Assembly: GCA_016213205.1 (NCBI GenBank)
Contig: JACRAZ010000079.1
Coordinates: 1-64,000, forward strand
From: Burkholderiales bacterium
Lineage (GTDB): Bacteria > Pseudomonadota > Gammaproteobacteria > Burkholderiales > Burkholderiaceae_C
Direction of reading: 5' to 3'
Length of the DNA stretch: 64,000 bases
Numbering within the stretch: position 1 is the stretch's first letter; each line of letters starts with the position of its first letter. A model generated the notes under the pieces. It made no database searches, was not told the DNA's origin, and saw nothing but the letters and a program-made list of their open reading frames with translations. Shown here one piece after another: positions 9,154 through 16,951 of this stretch. Made by a program: the position numbers and the translations under genes.

Positions 9154-9230
9154 TGGCCCGCCCGGAGGGACTCGAACCCCCGACCCCCAGCTTAGAAGGC
9201 TGGTGCTCTATCCAGTTGAGCTACGGGCGG
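9154..9230 (-). tRNA. tRNA-Arg(UCU)
   Basis: A complete 77-nt cloverleaf with encoded CCA (9154-9156). The acceptor pairs CCGCCCG with CGGGCGG, the D arm is GCTC/GAGC, the anticodon arm CCAGC-CTTCTAA-GCTGG gives anticodon TCT, and the T loop is TTCGAGT. Its 3' end points into the mobile region, the usual orientation when an element has integrated at a tRNA 3' end. Confidence 0.95.
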
Positions 9231-9252
9231 ATTTGGACAAAACCAAGAAAAT

Positions 9253-9339
9253 TGGACACTGCCCGCAGATTCTCCCTCGTGGATTAGAAAACCGAACTGC
9301 TTAGAAGGCAGCTGCTCTATCCAGTTGAGCTACGGGCAG
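9253..9339 (-). pseudogene. Degenerate tRNA-Arg(UCU) copy
   Basis: The first 26 bases match the intact tRNA-Arg with one difference, and the anticodon loop CTTCTAA is kept with its own paired stem (GCTGC/GCAGT). The acceptor pairs perfectly (CTGCCCG with CGGGCAG). The segment between anticodon stem and acceptor is 30 bases instead of about 22, with a broken T loop. CCA follows after three extra bases. It is either a pseudogene or a tRNA-like RNA. Confidence 0.65.
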
Positions 9340-9348
9340 AAGCACGGG

Positions 9349-9354
9349 ATTCTA
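9349..9354 (-). promoter_or_regulatory. Possible -10 element for the tRNA-Arg pair
   Basis: TAGAAT on the reverse strand lies ten bases upstream of the degenerate tRNA copy. No good -35 was seen. No -10 was found between the two tRNA copies, so both are probably read from here. Confidence 0.35.
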
Positions 9355-9370
9355 GGTGGCGCATGGGCGC

Positions 9371-10066
9371 TCAGCGTTGCCGGTACTGCTGGGCACCGAA
9401 GAGCACCTCGCGTGCCTTCTCGTCCATCTGCGGCTTGCGTCGATCGGCCAGCACCTCCACGCCGCGCCTGACGGCAGGGCGCGCGGCAATCTCGTCGAAC
9501 CAGCCCTTGAGGTGCGGGTAGTCATTCCAGTCGATGCCCTGGTTCCGCCAGCTGCGCAGCCACGGGAACACTGCGATGTCGGCGATGGAGTACTCCGGTC
9601 CGCCGAGATACTTGGACCGCGCGAGGCGCCGGTTCATCACGCCATACAGGCGCTTGGCCTCGTTGGTGTAGCGTTCGATGGCATAGGGAATCTTCTCGGG
9701 CGCATAGATCCTGAAGTGATGGGCCTGGCCCAGCATCGGGCCCACGCCGCCCATCTGGAACATCAGCCACTGCAGCACCTCGTACTTCGCGGCCGTGCCC
9801 TCGGGCAGGAAGCGCCCGGTCTTGCCGGCCAGGTACAGCAGGATCGCCCCCGATTCGAACAGGCTGATGGGCTGGCCCTGCGGCCCGTCGGGATCGACGA
9901 TCGCCGGGATCTTGTTGTTCGGGCTGATGGCCAGGAACTCGGGCGAAAACTGCTCGCCGGCGCTGATGTCGACCCCGTGAATGCGGTAGGGAAGTCCGCA
10001 CTCCTCGAGCATGATGTGAACCTTGTGTCCGTTGGGCGTGGCCCAGGAATACACTTCGAGCATCAC
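9371..10066 (-). CDS. Glutathione S-transferase family protein (YfcG/YghU-like)
   Basis: A 231-residue cytosolic GST. The thioredoxin-fold N-terminal half shows the cis-proline loop NKIPAIVD (P54) and the glutathione gamma-glutamyl contact ESGAI (71-75). The all-helical C-terminal half includes SIADIAVFPW, the conserved N-capping/hydrophobic staple region. The N terminus VYSWATPNGHKV resembles Nu-class GSTs such as YfcG, which act as disulfide-bond oxidoreductases rather than classic conjugating enzymes. Adjacent Met codons at 10066 and 10063 are both possible starts. It is divergent from the hypothetical gene at 10109 and unrelated to the mobile element on its other side. Confidence 0.88.
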   Translation of the reverse strand: MMLEVYSWATPNGHKVHIMLEECGLPYRIHGVDISAGEQFSPEFLAISPNNKIPAIVDPDGPQGQPISLFESGAILLYLAGKTGRFLPEGTAAKYEVLQWLMFQMGGVGPMLGQAHHFRIYAPEKIPYAIERYTNEAKRLYGVMNRRLARSKYLGGPEYSIADIAVFPWLRSWRNQGIDWNDYPHLKGWFDEIAARPAVRRGVEVLADRRKPQMDEKAREVLFGAQQYRQR

Positions 10067-10108
10067 TCATCCCCTGTTCGGCCGCTGCGCACGTGCCGAC
10101 TCTAAACC

Positions 10109-10846
10109 ATGCTGGATTCGCTGCGTCGGCTGCTGAGCAAGGGCCCGAAATCGGCTGACGTGTCCGCGTTCGAGGAATGGGCGGACAAGCACAAGTTCCA
10201 GCTCAGACGCGTGCGGGATGCCGAAGGCTGCCTGATCGAGCCGCCCCACAGCAGCGGCGCCGCCGACTGGCGCATCGAATGGGGCGATTCGCAGCGCAGC
10301 TACATCGGCTCACGCGAGGTTCGGCTCACCGCCGAAGTGGGCACGCCGCGGGAGCTGCTGGTGCTGCTGCTCAACCGCGAACTGATGGAAACGATGGAAA
10401 AGACCGTCTTCGACCAGTACGTCGAGGATGTGCAGACCCGCATCGACACCGAGACACCGGCCGAGATGCGCTGGCTGGTGATGTTCCCCAAGCTCTCGGG
10501 GCAGGAACTGGGCGCGCTGCGCGACCGCTTTGCGGCCGTGGCCAGCGTGAAGCCATGGCTGCAGCTGTGGCTGAGCAACGGCCTCGAGGAAGCGCTGGCG
10601 GGCATGCTGGAAGGCACCTCGGCCGACACGCCCGTGGCCATCGTGATCAACCGTGGCCGCCTCACGATCCGCACCGCGATGCCCACGCCCGACACGGCAC
10701 TGCTGGACCGCTGGTTCCGTGTCTTCGAGCGCGTGATGCCCACTGCGCGCCGGCTCGCGCGCGACTGGACCGACGCCTCCGCGGGCGGGGCCACCGGCAC
10801 GCTGCGGCCCTCGGAGTGGCCGATCTCGCGGCCTGAGGACGAATAA
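10109..10846 (+). CDS. Conserved hypothetical protein (245 aa)
   Basis: Family not recognised. The protein is soluble, without signal peptide or membrane segment. The N-terminal third (MLDSLRRLLSKG, then WADKHKFQLRRV) is followed by a compact alpha/beta region with RWLVMFPKL and PVAIVINRGRLTIRT, and a C-terminal helix ending in an Arg-rich stretch. Composition and codon use match the chromosome. It stands alone between the divergent GST gene and a hairpin terminator at 10863-10882. It may bind lipid or protein, but nothing in the sequence fixes a function. Confidence 0.7.
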   Translation: MLDSLRRLLSKGPKSADVSAFEEWADKHKFQLRRVRDAEGCLIEPPHSSGAADWRIEWGDSQRSYIGSREVRLTAEVGTPRELLVLLLNRELMETMEKTVFDQYVEDVQTRIDTETPAEMRWLVMFPKLSGQELGALRDRFAAVASVKPWLQLWLSNGLEEALAGMLEGTSADTPVAIVINRGRLTIRTAMPTPDTALLDRWFRVFERVMPTARRLARDWTDASAGGATGTLRPSEWPISRPEDE

Positions 10847-10862
10847 CGCCGCACACGCCTCA

Positions 10863-10882
10863 CCCCGGCCGCAAGGCCGGGG
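10863..10882. terminator. Hairpin between convergent genes
   Basis: Perfect 8-bp stem CCCCGGCC/GGCCGGGG with a GCAA tetraloop, between the hypothetical gene at 10109 and the acyl-CoA dehydrogenase gene. There is no T tract, so termination strength is uncertain. Confidence 0.5.
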
Positions 10883-10912
10883 CAGGGGGGGCGGACCGCC
10901 GGCGGTGCCGGC

Positions 10913-12139
10913 TCAGGCCTTGGCCGGCGCGTACTTGCCGAGTTCGAGCTTGGCGATCGCGTTGCGGTGCACCTCGTCCGGGCCGTCGGCAAAGCGCAGC
11001 GTGCGGATCTGGCTGTACAGGTGGGCCAGCGGGAAGTCCTCGCTGACACCGGCGCCACCGTGCACCTGCATGGCCCAGTCGATGACCTTCAGCGCCATGT
11101 TGGGCGCGACGACCTTGATCATGGCGATCTCGGACTTCGCTGTCTTGTTGCCAGCCACGTCCATCATCCACGCCGCCTTCAGCGTGAGCAGGCGCGACTG
11201 TTCGATCATGCACCGCGCCTCGGCGATGCGTTCCTGCGTCACGGTCTGCTGCGCGATGGTCTTGCCGAAGGCCACGCGCTGCGTCGCGCGCTTGCACATG
11301 AACTCCAGCGCGCGCTCGGCCGCGCCGATGGTGCGCATGCAGTGGTGGATGCGGCCCGGGCCGAGCCGGCCTTGCGCGATCTCGAACCCGCGGCCTTCGC
11401 CCAGCAGGATGTTGCTCACCGGCACCCGCACGTTGGTGAACTCGATCTCCATGTGGCCGTGCGGCGCATCGTCGTAGCCGAACACCGGCAGGTGGCGGAT
11501 GACCTTGACCCCGGGGGTGTCCATCGGCACCAGCACCATCGACTGCTGCGAATGGCGCGGCGCCTGCGGATCGGTCTTGCCCATGAAGATGAGGATCTTG
11601 CAGCGCGGGTCGCCGGCACCGGAGGTCCACCACTTGCGGCCGTTGATGAGGTACTCGTCACCCTGGCGCTCGATGCGGGCCTCGATGTTGGTGGCGTCCG
11701 ACGAGGCGACCGCCGGCTCCGTCATCGCGAAGCCCGAGCGCATGGTGCCCTCGAGCAGCGGCAGGGCCCATCGCTTGATCTGCTCCGGCGTGCCGTAGCG
11801 GATGATGGTCTCCATGTTGCCGGTGTCGGGCGCCGAGCAGTTGAACACCTCGCTGGACCACAGCACACGGCCCATCATCTCGGCCAGCGGCGCGTATTCC
11901 TGGTTGGTCAGGCCGGCGCCATGCTCGCTGTCGGGCAGGAACAGGTTCCACAAGCCTGCGGCACGGGCCTTGGGCTTGAGCTCCTCGATCAGCGGCAGCG
12001 GCTTCCAGCGCGTGCCGGCGGCCGTGTTGGCGGCCTGTTCCTCGCCATAGCGCCGCTCGTTCGGGAAGATGTGCTCGTCCATGAACGCGCCCAGGCGTTC
12101 ACGCAGGGCCTGCGTCTTGGGGGAGTAGCTGAAATCCAT
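10913..12139 (-). CDS. Acyl-CoA dehydrogenase, ACAD10/11-like
   Basis: A 408-residue FAD-dependent acyl-CoA dehydrogenase-fold enzyme. Recognisable are the flavin-contacting [16 protein letters not shown] stretch, the WWTSGA segment, and the C-terminal [20 protein letters not shown] region that closes the active site. Overall it resembles the ACAD domain of ACAD10/ACAD11. The gene upstream in the same direction (95 bases away) encodes the matching kinase domain, so the two together equal a split ACAD11. In Pseudomonas putida the comparable LvaA/LvaC pair acts on 4-hydroxyacyl-CoA by phosphorylation and dephosphorylation. That specific activity here is inference; straight fatty acyl-CoA oxidation is the alternative. 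Confidence 0.85.
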   Translation of the reverse strand: MDFSYSPKTQALRERLGAFMDEHIFPNERRYGEEQAANTAAGTRWKPLPLIEELKPKARAAGLWNLFLPDSEHGAGLTNQEYAPLAEMMGRVLWSSEVFNCSAPDTGNMETIIRYGTPEQIKRWALPLLEGTMRSGFAMTEPAVASSDATNIEARIERQGDEYLINGRKWWTSGAGDPRCKILIFMGKTDPQAPRHSQQSMVLVPMDTPGVKVIRHLPVFGYDDAPHGHMEIEFTNVRVPVSNILLGEGRGFEIAQGRLGPGRIHHCMRTIGAAERALEFMCKRATQRVAFGKTIAQQTVTQERIAEARCMIEQSRLLTLKAAWMMDVAGNKTAKSEIAMIKVVAPNMALKVIDWAMQVHGGAGVSEDFPLAHLYSQIRTLRFADGPDEVHRNAIAKLELGKYAPAKA

Positions 12140-12234
12140 GTGAGGGTCCTTTCAGGGGACGGTTCGGGCGAGATCGTTGCGGCGCGTTCGGGCTGCGCCT
12201 TCACGCCCCGCCCTGGGGGGACAGCCCGGCGGGC

Positions 12235-13311
12235 TCAGGCCTTCTGGGCAAACTGCCAGGCCAGCTCGGCCAAGCCACGGGTTCGGGCGCCAGTGGCCTT
12301 GGCCTGGGCGCTCGAGGCGATGCCGTCGACCACCCGCTTGGCAATGCCTTGGGTGATGGCCGCCAGGCGGAACAGGTTGTAGGCGAGGTAGAAGTTCCAG
12401 TCGGCCAGCAGCTCGTCAGCGCTGCCCCGGCCGGTGCGTTCGCAGTAACGCTGGATGTACTCGCGTTCGGTGGGAATGCCCAGCGCCTGGAAGTCCAGGC
12501 CGGCAATGCCACGGAAGTTGCCGGGCGCGATGTGCCACGACATGCAGTGGTAGCTGAAGTCGGCCAGCGGATGCCCCAGCGTGGACAGTTCCCAGTCGAG
12601 CACGGCGATGATGCGCGGCTCGTCCGGGTGGAACACCACGTTGTCGAGGCGGTAGTCGCCATGGACGATGGAGACCTGCGTCTCGTCCAAGGCGCTGGCG
12701 GGCAGGTGCGCGGGCAGCCACTCGATCAGCTTGTCCATCTCGGTGATGGGCTCGGTCACCGAGGCCACGTACTGCTTGCTCCAGCGGCCGATCTGGCGCG
12801 AGAAGTAGTTGCCGGGCTTGCCATAGTCGGACAGGCCGACCGCCTTCACGTCCACGCTGTGCAGCGTGGCGATGACGCGGTTCATCTCGTCGTAGATGGC
12901 GCTGCGCTCATCGGTCGTCATGCCGGGCAGGGACTGGTCCCAGAGCACGCGGCCGGCCATGAACTCCATCACGTAAAAGGCACGGCCAATGATCGACTCG
13001 TCCTCACAGAGCATATGCATGCGCGCCACCGGCACCCCGGTGAGGGCCAGCGCGCTCATCACGCGAAACTCGCGTTCGATGGCGTGCGCCGAGGGCAGCA
13101 GCTTGGCCACCGGGCCTGGCTTGCTGCGCATCACGTAGGCGCGTGCGGGGGTGATCAGCTTGTAGGTGGGGTTGGACTGGCCGCCCTTGAACTGCTCGAC
13201 CGTCAGAGGCCCCTGGAAGCCATTCATGTTGGCCGTGAGCCAGGCTTCGAGCCGGGGCACGTCGAAGGCGTGCGACGACGACACCTCGCGCGTGCCGGTG
13301 AAATGTTCCAT
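12235..13311 (-). CDS. APH-type phosphotransferase, ACAD10/11 kinase-domain-like
   Basis: A 358-residue small-molecule kinase of the aminoglycoside phosphotransferase fold. The catalytic loop HGDYRLDN (217-224) and the metal-binding DWE (239-241) are intact. GQSNPTY (44-50) lies in the nucleotide-binding N lobe. The start is placed at MEHFTG, because AGGGAG lies nine bases upstream; an ATG seven codons earlier has no clear site. Similarity is to the kinase half of ACAD10/11 and to LvaA rather than to resistance enzymes. It lies directly upstream of the acyl-CoA dehydrogenase gene and is probably co-transcribed, so phosphorylation of a 4-hydroxyacyl-CoA is the likely role. Confidence 0.82.
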   Translation of the reverse strand: MEHFTGTREVSSSHAFDVPRLEAWLTANMNGFQGPLTVEQFKGGQSNPTYKLITPARAYVMRSKPGPVAKLLPSAHAIEREFRVMSALALTGVPVARMHMLCEDESIIGRAFYVMEFMAGRVLWDQSLPGMTTDERSAIYDEMNRVIATLHSVDVKAVGLSDYGKPGNYFSRQIGRWSKQYVASVTEPITEMDKLIEWLPAHLPASALDETQVSIVHGDYRLDNVVFHPDEPRIIAVLDWELSTLGHPLADFSYHCMSWHIAPGNFRGIAGLDFQALGIPTEREYIQRYCERTGRGSADELLADWNFYLAYNLFRLAAITQGIAKRVVDGIASSAQAKATGARTRGLAELAWQFAQKA

Positions 13312-13386
13312 TGCGTCAGACTCCCTGCCCATGAACCCGGGCCTTTGAAATGGGTGCGCTCGGCAGCGCGTTCAGCGAACCGCGGC

Positions 13387-14091
13387 TCAGCGGTCGGCGA
13401 TGGCCAGCAGCTTCTCGCGTGACAGCACGACCAGGCGAGTGGGCTCGACCCGCACCGCGCCCTCGCGCTCGAAGCTCTTGAGCTCCTGGTTCACGCGTTG
13501 GCGCGAGGCCCCCAGCAGTTGCGCCAGGTCTTCCTGCGCGAGTTGCAGGCCGATGCGGATTTCCTCGCCCTGCTCGATGCCGTAGCTCTTGGCCAGCAGG
13601 AGGATCTGCTTGGCAAGGCGCGCGGCCAACGGGCGCGTGTTGAGGTCTTCGAACTGGTTGAACAGCAGGCGCAGCCGCCGGCAGTTCAGCCGCAGCAAGG
13701 CCTCGTACAGCTCGGTGTGCTGCACCAGCAGTTCCTTGAAGTCGGCCTTGCGCACGCACAGCAACGTGCTGTCGCCATGGGTGTCGGTGTCGTGCGTGCG
13801 CGGCAAGCCGTCGAACAGCGCGATGTCGCCGAACCAGGTGCCCGGCTCCACATAGGTGAGCGTGACCTGCTTGCCCGACAGCGACACCAGCGAGACCCGC
13901 ACCGCACCCTTGGCCACACCGCACCACTCCTCGGCTGGCGAGCCACGCGCGGCCAGCGGCGAACCGTCGGGCAGACGCCGCACGGTGGACCTCGCAAGAA
14001 TCGCATTGCGCAGCGGCAGAGAGAGCTTGGAGAACCACGAGGCCGATTCGATGTTGTGTCGCTCTTCGATTGTAAGAACGGGGGTATTCAT
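13387..14091 (-). CDS. Crp/Fnr family transcriptional regulator
   Basis: A 234-residue regulator. The N-terminal cyclic-nucleotide-binding-fold domain runs to about residue 125 (EPGTWFGDIALFDG is the typical beta-roll segment). A long dimerisation helix follows, then a winged HTH (LAQEDLAQLLGASRQRVNQEL). No Cys cluster for an Fnr-type iron-sulfur centre is visible at the N terminus. The start at 14091 (MNTPVLTIEER) is preferred over an ATG 21 codons upstream, because alignment to the fold begins here. It points the same way as the kinase/ACAD pair and may control it; no operator was identified. Confidence 0.85.
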   Translation of the reverse strand: MNTPVLTIEERHNIESASWFSKLSLPLRNAILARSTVRRLPDGSPLAARGSPAEEWCGVAKGAVRVSLVSLSGKQVTLTYVEPGTWFGDIALFDGLPRTHDTDTHGDSTLLCVRKADFKELLVQHTELYEALLRLNCRRLRLLFNQFEDLNTRPLAARLAKQILLLAKSYGIEQGEEIRIGLQLAQEDLAQLLGASRQRVNQELKSFEREGAVRVEPTRLVVLSREKLLAIADR

Positions 14092-14170
14092 GGCTTGTCC
14101 CAGGCGCGACAGCGGCGCCACCATACCGAACCTATTGTCCACGAGCCGTTTCACTCACGAGGAGACCTCC

Positions 14171-14944
14171 ATGGCAAGCCCTTCGATCGAACTTCCTTCC
14201 TGCCAGCACCGTGTCAGCGCCGCCGAGTGGCAGGCACGCGTCGACCTTGCCGCGGCCTACCGGCTCGTGGCACTGTTCAAGTGGGATGACCTGGTCTACA
14301 CGCACATCAGCGCGCGCGTGCCGGACACCGATGACCACTTCCTGATCAACCCCTACGGTCTGCTGTTCGATGAGATCACCGCCTCCAGCCTCGTGAAGGT
14401 GGATCGGCACGGCAACAAGCTGGAAGACTCGCCCTTCGACGTGAACCCTGCCGGCTTCACGATCCACAGCGCGGTGCATGCGGCGCGGCACGACGTGCAA
14501 TGCGTGCTGCACACGCACACGCTCAATGGCATTGCAGTGTCGGCGCAGAAGCAGGGGGTGCTGCCGATCTCGCAGCAATCGATCTTCGTGCTGTCGAGCC
14601 TGGGCTACCACGACTACGAAGGCGTGGCCCTGCGCGACGACGAGAAGCCGCGCCTGGTGAAGGACCTCGGCACCAACAACTTCCTGATGCTGCGCAACCA
14701 CGGCCTGCTCACGGTCGGGCGCACGGTGGCCGATGCGTTCATGTCGATGTACACGTTCGAGTCGGTGTGCACGATCCAGGTCCGCGCGCAGGCCGGTGGC
14801 GAATTGATCCACGTGCACCCCGAGATCATTGCCACCGCCGCCCAGCAAGCGCGTCAGGTCACGCTGGGCAAGGGCAGCGGTGCGCTGGCCTGGCCCGCGT
14901 TGCTGCGCCGGCTGGACAGGCAACTGCCGGGTTACGAGCGTTGA
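14171..14944 (+). CDS. Class II aldolase/adducin family protein
   Basis: A 257-residue member of the family of zinc-dependent aldolases and epimerases (fuculose-1-phosphate aldolase, ribulose-5-phosphate 4-epimerase) and non-enzymatic relatives. Metal ligands are present: H114-x-H116 in VLHTHTLNG and H177 in LRNHGLL. The family's usual acidic catalytic residue near the first motif is not obvious, so a true aldolase activity is uncertain. The start is the ATG at 14171, behind AGGAG; a longer frame runs upstream but has no support. It is divergent from the Crp/Fnr gene with an 80-base gap, and a GC-rich hairpin follows. Confidence 0.85.
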   Translation: MASPSIELPSCQHRVSAAEWQARVDLAAAYRLVALFKWDDLVYTHISARVPDTDDHFLINPYGLLFDEITASSLVKVDRHGNKLEDSPFDVNPAGFTIHSAVHAARHDVQCVLHTHTLNGIAVSAQKQGVLPISQQSIFVLSSLGYHDYEGVALRDDEKPRLVKDLGTNNFLMLRNHGLLTVGRTVADAFMSMYTFESVCTIQVRAQAGGELIHVHPEIIATAAQQARQVTLGKGSGALAWPALLRRLDRQLPGYER

Positions 14945-14955
14945 TTTCGCACGTT

Positions 14956-14976
14956 GCCCCGGCCTGTTGCCGGGGC
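14956..14976 (+). terminator. Hairpin after the class II aldolase gene
   Basis: Stem GCCCCGGC/GCCGGGGC with a 5-base loop, twelve bases past the stop. No T tract follows. Confidence 0.45.
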
Positions 14977-15055
14977 GCGTGCGGGCCGAAGTTGTAACCC
15001 TTCGTGATAGAGTGATCGCGACTGCCCAGCCACCCCTTCCGCGCTGAATCGCCGC

Positions 15056-16894
15056 ATGCACTTGATCCGATTGCCGTTGCTGGCAGGTACCTGTCTGGTG
15101 CTGCTGGCATCGACAGCGCATGCCATCGGTTTCGGCCGTGCGCCCTCCAGCGTCGTGCTCGGCAGCCCGCTCGACTTCGTGTTGCCGCTGCGGCTGGATG
15201 CCAGCGAGATCTTCGAACCCGAGTGCGTGAGCGCGGAGCTGCAGATCGGCGAGCGCCGGGTGCCGCCACACAACCTGCGCTGGGTCGCCGAGCCCGGGCC
15301 GGCCCCGAACGAATACCAGGTGCGGGTGATCTCGCTGGTCGTGATCGACGAGCCGGTGGTCACGGTGCAGGTCCAGGCTGGCTGCACGGCGCGCGTGGTG
15401 CGACGCTTCACAGTGTTTGCCGATCCACCGCTCGCCGGCGTGGCCGCGCCCTCGGTGGTGCAGCAGCCCGCTGGCGAGCCTGGCGCCCGAGCTGCCACGC
15501 AAGCGGCGGCCGGACCTGCGGCCTCGACCCCCGCGAAGCCGGCCCGGCAGGCCGCCAGAAGCCCGGCGGCGCGGGCCCGCCGCGACGCGGGCACGCCCGC
15601 CCGCCGCGTGGCCGCGAAGCCTGCCACCGCGGCGCCAGGAGCCCGCCTGTCGCTGGACGCGCCGGATCCGCAGGTGCTCGAGCGGGCCGTGGCTGCCGCG
15701 CTGGCCCAGCAGCAGGCCAGTGCGGCCCAGGCCGTGCAAGCCGCCAGTGCAGCGCAGGCCGCCGCCTCCTCGGCCGCCGACCGGGTGCAGGCACTGGAAC
15801 GGCAGGTGGCCGGTCTGTTGGCCGAGGCCCGTGCCCAGGAGGCCCAGTTGCAGGCCTTGCGCGTCCAGGCCGGGCGCAGCGGCCAGGCCGAACGCTGGCT
15901 GCCGTGGCTCGGGGCTGCGCTGGCCATCAGCCTGGCGCTGGCCGCCTGGCTGGCCTGGCGCCTGCGTCAACTGCAACAGCAGGCGCATCCGGCCTGGTGG
16001 GCCGACGCCGCCGCGGTGCTGGCCGACGCGCGGCCCGATGCCGACGCCGCACCCGCCGAGCCCGCCACCGCTCCGCAGCCGGGCATGCGGCCCGTGGCCG
16101 AGGCGCCGAGGCAGCGGCACGCGGCCCCGGCGGCAGGTCTCGAGGTCGATCTCGTGATCGAACCCATCGAGCCCGAGCCCGACTCCGGATCGCTTGCACC
16201 GGCCGTGGACAGCGGCTGGACCAACACCAGCCCGCCCCCCCGGCCAGTGTCGATCGAGGAGCTGATCGACCTGGAGCAGCAGGCCGAGTTCTTCGTCGTG
16301 CTGGGGCAGGACGAGTCGGCGATCGACCTGCTGGTGGGCCACCTGCGGGACACCGGTGGTACCAGCCCCTTGCCCTACCTGAAGCTGCTGGAGATCTACC
16401 GCCGGCGGGGCGACCACGAAGCCTATGAACGCACCCGCACCCGCTTCAACCAGCGCTTCAACGCCTATGCGCCCGAATGGGCGACCGACATCCTGCAGGG
16501 CCGCGCGCTGGAAGACTACCCGCAGGTGATGATGCGGCTGCAACGCGCCTGGGCCTCGCCGATCGACGCGATGGCCGAGCTGGAATCGCTGCTGTTCCGC
16601 AAGGACGGCGGTGAGCTGTTCGAGCTGCCGGCTTATCGCGAAGTGCTGATGCTGTATTCGCTGGCCCGCGATCTGCTGGATCACCAGGGCGCCCTGGTGG
16701 CCGATGTGGACGTGCTGCTGCCGCTGGGCCTGCCAGCGGCGGTGGACGACGGGGCGGCCGGGCCAGGCGCCCTGTCCCTGGGCGAGACCACCGCGGTGAT
16801 CACGCCCGATCTGGCGCTGGACCGCGCCCCGCAGCGCCCGGCGGTCGACCTGGACCTGGACCTGCCACCACCCGCGCAACGTTCACCCGCCTGA
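15056..16894 (+). CDS. FimV/HubP-like protein
   Basis: A 612-residue inner-membrane-anchored protein resembling FimV, the peptidoglycan-associated scaffold used by type IV pilus and polar systems. A signal peptide (about 1-23, ending AHA) is followed by the FimV-type N-terminal domain (GFGRAPSSVVLGSPLDFVLPL) and an Ala/Pro-rich linker with a coiled-coil-like stretch (about 215-270). One transmembrane helix lies at about 281-303. The C terminus (from about 398) carries the IEELIDLEQQAEFFVVLGQD segment and TPR-like repeats. It is shorter than typical FimV and has no clear LysM domain. No pilus genes are adjacent. Confidence 0.7.
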   Translation: MHLIRLPLLAGTCLVLLASTAHAIGFGRAPSSVVLGSPLDFVLPLRLDASEIFEPECVSAELQIGERRVPPHNLRWVAEPGPAPNEYQVRVISLVVIDEPVVTVQVQAGCTARVVRRFTVFADPPLAGVAAPSVVQQPAGEPGARAATQAAAGPAASTPAKPARQAARSPAARARRDAGTPARRVAAKPATAAPGARLSLDAPDPQVLERAVAAALAQQQASAAQAVQAASAAQAAASSAADRVQALERQVAGLLAEARAQEAQLQALRVQAGRSGQAERWLPWLGAALAISLALAAWLAWRLRQLQQQAHPAWWADAAAVLADARPDADAAPAEPATAPQPGMRPVAEAPRQRHAAPAAGLEVDLVIEPIEPEPDSGSLAPAVDSGWTNTSPPPRPVSIEELIDLEQQAEFFVVLGQDESAIDLLVGHLRDTGGTSPLPYLKLLEIYRRRGDHEAYERTRTRFNQRFNAYAPEWATDILQGRALEDYPQVMMRLQRAWASPIDAMAELESLLFRKDGGELFELPAYREVLMLYSLARDLLDHQGALVADVDVLLPLGLPAAVDDGAAGPGALSLGETTAVITPDLALDRAPQRPAVDLDLDLPPPAQRSPA

Positions 16895-16951
16895 AGCGCC
16901 TGTGCATGGCGCCTGGGTGCCGTGGGCCGAGGCCCGCCGCACGGGCGCAGA

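Noticed and set aside
9154..9339. The two tRNA-Arg copies as attL and attR of the prophage
   Set aside because: Similarity includes the 5' half, both lie on the same side of the element and only about 100 bases apart, so they do not bracket it; a duplication or replacement is likelier.
12195..12240. A third copy of the dispersed GC-rich repeat
   Set aside because: Shares only a C-run/G-run and GCCCGGC-like bases; too short and divergent to distinguish from GC-rich background.
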